From contig JACZTQ010000036.1 of NCBI GenBank assembly GCA_022573605.1, positions 1 to 16,075 on the forward strand: a stretch of 16,075 nucleotides of DNA. Reading direction: 5' to 3'. The DNA comes from Pseudomonadota bacterium. Its GTDB lineage: Bacteria; Pseudomonadota; Alphaproteobacteria; Rhodobacterales; Rhodobacteraceae. The notes under the pieces are model-generated. The model ran no database searches and had not been told where the DNA came from. It worked only from the letters and a program-made list of their open reading frames with translations. This document shows, piece by piece, positions 13,682 to 16,075 of the stretch. The stretch's first letter is position 1; each line of letters opens with the position of its first letter. Both the position numbers and the translations under genes were made by a program.

Positions 13682-14076
13682 CCGCCTTGCCCCTGCCCTG
13701 GTGTCTCGCAGCGCAACATAGCCGATGCGCCCCGCCGATCAAACGGCGTTGCGAGCACGGGGGTGATTTCTTGGGCGGCGGGTGGATCGCCCATGATCGG
13801 CGGCGGGAAAATCAGCGGATCGGGCGCTCGGCGAATCAGATCGGAGAGCGGGAAGGTCCCGCCGGAGGGCGGGCTGCGCGCAATGACCCGGCGCGGCCGT
13901 CGACGGGCCGGAATCGACCGCGAAAATCGACCGCTCGGTGAATCTGTGCAAGGCCTTGACAACTCTACACGCCTCGGCTTTTCCACCGTTTTTTCAACAC
14001 TTTATCCACAGAAAACTTCATTCCGGATGAATTTTTCTGTTGCGCCGGAGCGGTTTAATTCCGATGCTCATTTTGC
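13682..14076. other. Non-coding stretch upstream of the leftward operon
   Basis: No convincing gene is seen on either strand. The part nearest 13682 must supply the promoter and leader of the tartrate-dehydrogenase-type gene, but no clear -35/-10 pair stands out. From about 13950 the sequence becomes A/T and pyrimidine rich and contains TTGACA (13956-13961) and the DnaA-box-like cluster. Open frames crossing it lack a ribosome-binding site and recognisable product. Confidence 0.55.
13979..14010 (+). promoter_or_regulatory. Cluster of DnaA-box-like sequences
   Basis: Three sequences on the same strand: TTTTCCACC (13979-13987), TTTTCAACA (13991-13999) and TTATCCACA (14002-14010). The last is a perfect match to the DnaA consensus TTATNCACA; the others are degenerate. 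Their starts are 11-12 bp apart, close to one helical turn. This could be a DnaA-regulated promoter or part of a replication or titration site, or chance in a T-rich patch. No replication gene is in the window. Confidence 0.35.
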
Positions 14077-14382
14077 GCAACGAAGGGTCATCGGACCCGG
14101 AGGGGCGAGCGCAACAAAGGGTCCTCGGATCTGGCGGAGCGCCCGCAACAAAGGGTCCTCGGATTTTGAGGAGCGTTCGCGACAAGGGGTCTTCGGATCC
14201 GGCGGAGCGTCCGCGACGAAAGATCCTCGGATCTGGAGGAGTGTTCGCGACAAAGGGTCTTCGGATCCGGCGGAGCGGCCGCGCCGAAGGGTCCCCAGAT
14301 CTGGAGGGGTGTTCGCGACAAAGGGTCTTCGGACCCGGCGGGACGATCGCGCCGAAGGTCTCTGGGAGCCGGAATTGCGTGG
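14077..14382 (+). repeat. 34-bp direct tandem repeat, eight units plus a decayed ninth
   Basis: Units start at 14077, 14111, 14145, 14179, 14213, 14247, 14281 and 14315, each exactly 34 bp, with a degenerate copy at 14349. A typical unit begins GCGACAAAGGGTCTTCGGAT and ends CCGGCGGAGCGTCC. Units 3 to 8 alternate between two subtypes, one with GATCTGGAGGAG..GTTC-like ends and one with GATCCGGCGGAGCG-like ends, suggesting a 68-bp higher-order unit. Thirty-four is not a multiple of three, and frames stay open on both strands only because stops are rare in the unit, so I treat it as non-coding. There are no spacers, so it is not a CRISPR array. Confidence 0.92.
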
Positions 14383-14492
14383 ATCGGAAAGCCTTCGGGT
14401 GGATCGGTCCGGGAGGTGTCAGGGTTGCTCTTCGGAGCACATGCAGAGACTTCGCGTCGAAGCACCTGATGCCTCCCTTTAATTTTGTCTGC

Positions 14493-14537
14493 CCTGAATT
14501 TCCCCGGCCTGAATTTCCCTGGCCTTAATTTCCCCGG
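14493..14537 (+). repeat. Three tandem 15-bp repeats
   Basis: Three contiguous units, CCTGAATTTCCCCGG, CCTGAATTTCCCTGG and CCTTAATTTCCCCGG. The period is a multiple of three, but no start site or wider coding context supports translation. Confidence 0.85.
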
Positions 14538-14574
14538 CCGCGCGCGATGCGCCCGGCAATTGCATCCCCCTCGC

Positions 14575-14693
14575 CGTCATTGCCGGGCTCGACCCGGCAA
14601 TCCAGTAATGCGCGGATTTCATTCAATTTTCCGAGGCAACCCGGATCGCACCGAAGCAGAGTCTGGATCACCGGGTCAAGCCCGATGATGACG
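14575..14693. repeat. Long inverted repeat (CGTCATTGCCGGGC type)
   Basis: Two roughly 30-bp arms, 14575-14604 beginning CGTCATTGCCGGGCTCGACC and 14664-14693 ending CCCGATGATGACG, are inverted copies around a 59-bp spacer. A partial third arm, inverted relative to the first, is at 14789-14805 (TCGAGCCCGGCAATGAC). Elements of this form are common mobile-like intergenic repeats in alphaproteobacterial genomes. Confidence 0.85.
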
Positions 14694-14844
14694 CTGGGAA
14701 TGGTGTCCGGGTCGCGCAAAGTGATCGAAAATCGCAGTGTATCAGAGAGTTATGCGCGGGGAGGCAAATTAAACCGGACCGCAGTGGCTCGAGCCCGGCA
14801 ATGACCTGCGCAAAGCCGATTCGCTCGTGGCTTCGGCCGGGCGA

Positions 14845-14886
14845 ACAGAAAAGGACCCGGCAGCGTCGGATGACGCGCCGGGTCCC
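14845..14886 (-). terminator. Rho-independent terminator reading leftwards
   Basis: GGACCCGGC (14853-14861) plus GCGTC pairs with GACGC plus GCCGGGTCC (14877-14885) across a GGAT loop, with a single bulged A. On the minus strand the hairpin is followed by TTTTCTGTT, a short T-tract, so it fits termination of leftward transcripts, either from the CoA-transferase gene 180 bp upstream or from a small transcript starting near 14950. Confidence 0.7.
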
Positions 14887-14991
14887 TTGGGTCGTGTCAG
14901 TCATGCAGATTCGCGTCGATGCACCTGTGCGCAAACGGGTAGTCCGTGGCGTTGGGACTGTCAACTATATTTTGTGTAAATTCAGTCACAG

Positions 14992-15018
14992 TTAGCTAAA
15001 CTTTGCGTTAATTAGCTA
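14992..15018. promoter_or_regulatory. Direct repeat TTAGCTA spaced 20 bp, possible operator
   Basis: TTAGCTA occurs at 14992-14998 and 15012-15018, two helical turns apart in an A/T-rich patch. Reading leftwards, a perfect TTGACA follows (14964-14959), with only a poor -10 candidate 17 bp further on. It may mark a regulated promoter for a short leftward transcript ending at the terminator near 14850. Confidence 0.25.
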
Positions 15019-15067
15019 CAACTTGTGGAATGAAGGTTGCCGATCATATGGGGGGCGGAGGCCGGGG

Positions 15068-16075
15068 TCAACCCTTTGGCCGGCGCCGGCGCAGCTGGGC
15101 GTCGTCGGCGAGGATGGTCTTGATGCGCTGGTTCCAGTCGCCCAGCGCGGGGCCGAGGTGGGTGATCCGGCCCGGGGTTTCGGAGAGCCGCGCCACGACG
15201 TTGGGGATGGCAATCTCGCCGAGGGCTTCGTCGGTCATGCGGACGATGGTCTGGCGGGCTTTGAAATGGGGGTCGGCGAAGATCTCGGCGATGCTGTTGA
15301 TCGGACCGCAGGGGACCTCGCCCTGGACGCAGAGGCGGACCACCTCGGCCGCCGGGTGGCTGTGGCAGAAGGCCTCGACGACGCCGTCGATCAGGGCCCG
15401 GGCGGCCAGGCGGTCGGCGGTTTTGGGGTGGCTTTCGGCGAGGTCGGGGCGGGCCAGCACGTCGACCGCCATGCGGCTCCAGATCTTGTCCGAGGTGCAG
15501 GCGATGGCGACCCAGTTGCCGTCGGCGCAAACAAAATGGCCGTGCGGGCAGACCTGGCGGGTGGCGGTGCCCTCCCGGCCCCGGACGATGCCGGATCTGG
15601 CATAGGCCGGGGCGATATCGTCGAGCACCCGGAAGATCGATTCGTAGAGCGCCAGGTCGATCACCTGGCCCTTGCCGGTGGCCTCGGCGACGCGCAGCGC
15701 CAGCAGTACGCCGACGGCGCCGTTGTAGCCCGCAATGTAGTCGGCCAGCGAGGTCGAGCCCGGCGTCACCGGCGGGCCGCCGGGCATGCCGGCGAGGTGG
15801 CTCAGCCCGCCGACCGCGTGGGCGATGCGGGCGAATCCGGGGCGGTCGCGGTAGGGGCCGGTCTGACCGTAGCCGCTGATGCGCAGGATCACCAGTGCCG
15901 GGTTGAGGGCATGCAGCACCTCCGGACCGAGCCCCCATTTTTCCAGCGTGCCGGGGCGGAAATTTTCGCACAAGACGTCCGAGCGGCGGACCAGTTGCTT
16001 GAGGGTGGCAACACCCTCGGGTGTCTTCAGGTCGAGGGTGACCGAGTGCTTGTTGCGGGCCTCGGAGAGCCAGGC
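15068..16075 (-). CDS. Family III CoA-transferase (CaiB/BaiF type), 5' end outside window
   Basis: The last 335 residues of a family III CoA-transferase, which moves CoA between carboxylic acids via an aspartyl-CoA thioester. Visible blocks are AWLSEARNKHSVTLDLKTPEG at the window edge, CENFRPGTLEKWGLG, RISGYGQTGPYRDRPGF, and SLADYIAGYNGAVGVLLALR in which Asp112 of the visible part is the likely catalytic aspartate. The C-terminus ends in GPALGDWNQ followed by a basic tail. Roughly 60 N-terminal residues lie beyond the window. The acyl group is not predictable. With the upstream acyl-CoA genes it adds to a CoA-thioester theme, but about 1.4 kb of repeats separates it from them. The stop TGA is at 15070-15068; a leftward terminator lies about 180 bp downstream. 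Confidence 0.92.
   Translation of the reverse strand, partial: AWLSEARNKHSVTLDLKTPEGVATLKQLVRRSDVLCENFRPGTLEKWGLGPEVLHALNPALVILRISGYGQTGPYRDRPGFARIAHAVGGLSHLAGMPGGPPVTPGSTSLADYIAGYNGAVGVLLALRVAEATGKGQVIDLALYESIFRVLDDIAPAYARSGIVRGREGTATRQVCPHGHFVCADGNWVAIACTSDKIWSRMAVDVLARPDLAESHPKTADRLAARALIDGVVEAFCHSHPAAEVVRLCVQGEVPCGPINSIAEIFADPHFKARQTIVRMTDEALGEIAIPNVVARLSETPGRITHLGPALGDWNQRIKTILADDAQLRRRRPKG

Larger units (their letters stand above)
14383..15067. other. Non-coding stretch with repeats and a leftward terminator
   Basis: No gene is supported here. It holds a 15-bp triplet repeat (14493-14537), a long inverted repeat (14575-14693) with an extra arm at 14789-14805, a terminator-like hairpin acting leftwards (14845-14886) and an A/T-rich patch around 14960-15030. 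Short open frames exist on both strands but are built from the repeats and lack ribosome-binding sites. Confidence 0.55.

Noticed and set aside
14077..14382. CRISPR array
   Set aside because: Units are contiguous 34-bp repeats without unique spacers, vary from unit to unit, and no cas gene is nearby.
12605..14482. Plus-strand open frame of 625 codons reaching into the tandem array
   Set aside because: The first part is antisense to the tartrate-dehydrogenase-type gene, and the remainder reads through the 34-bp repeats, where frames on both strands stay open. There is no ribosome-binding site or domain.
14018..14528. Repeat protein encoded by the 34-bp array
   Set aside because: A 34-bp period shifts frame in each unit, frames are open on both strands, and no start signal or conserved peptide period appears.

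Overview
The window looks like a chromosomal segment from a high-GC, metabolically versatile proteobacterium, most likely an alphaproteobacterium. This is inferred from the codon use, the enzyme families present (acylating sulfoacetaldehyde-dehydrogenase-like enzyme, malonyl-CoA decarboxylase, tartrate/D-malate dehydrogenase, family III CoA-transferase) and several families of short palindromic intergenic repeats. I cannot name a genus. No rRNA, tRNA or CRISPR array was seen.

Layout. (1) 1-172 (+): tail of a probable amidohydrolase. (2) 2693-180 (-): a compact operon of an oxaloacetate-decarboxylase-type enzyme, an amidase-signature hydrolase (8-bp overlap) and a small exported cysteine-containing protein. 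(3) 2972-4012 (-): a DUF4238 gene with visibly lower GC than its neighbours, probably acquired. (4) 4097-4804 (+): a HAD-superfamily 2-haloacid-dehalogenase-like enzyme. (5) 4835-5998: an IS110-family element. (6) 6112-7650 (+): an AMP-forming acyl-CoA ligase, convergent with (7) a leftward gene series running from 13681 to 7946: tartrate/D-malate-type dehydrogenase, malonyl-CoA decarboxylase, a possible 46-residue ORF, a SauS-like acylating aldehyde dehydrogenase, a zinc alcohol dehydrogenase and a peroxiredoxin-like protein. (8) 13682-15067: about 1.4 kb with no convincing gene, holding a DnaA-box-like cluster, a 34-bp tandem repeat, a 15-bp triplet repeat, a long inverted repeat and a leftward terminator. 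(9) 15068-16075 (-): a family III CoA-transferase that runs off the window.

The most interesting object is the IS110 element. It splits one copy of a palindromic repeat whose uninterrupted 55-bp twin lies at 9669-9723. Removing 4835-5998 restores that twin exactly, with a CT core dinucleotide at both junctions. The element's 5' non-coding end can be folded by eye into a complete bridge RNA: a 5' hairpin, a target-binding loop whose two guides match the occupied repeat, and a donor-binding loop whose two guides match the element's own ends. The donor-binding loop overlaps the ribosome-binding site and first codons of the transposase. The transposase itself carries a one-base frameshift.

Metabolically, the genes at 6.1-13.7 kb fit a route in which an alcohol and aldehyde are oxidised to a CoA thioester, and malonyl-CoA is decarboxylated to acetyl-CoA. 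Sulfoacetaldehyde or malonate semialdehyde are both plausible substrates. No transporter or regulator for these genes lies in the window.
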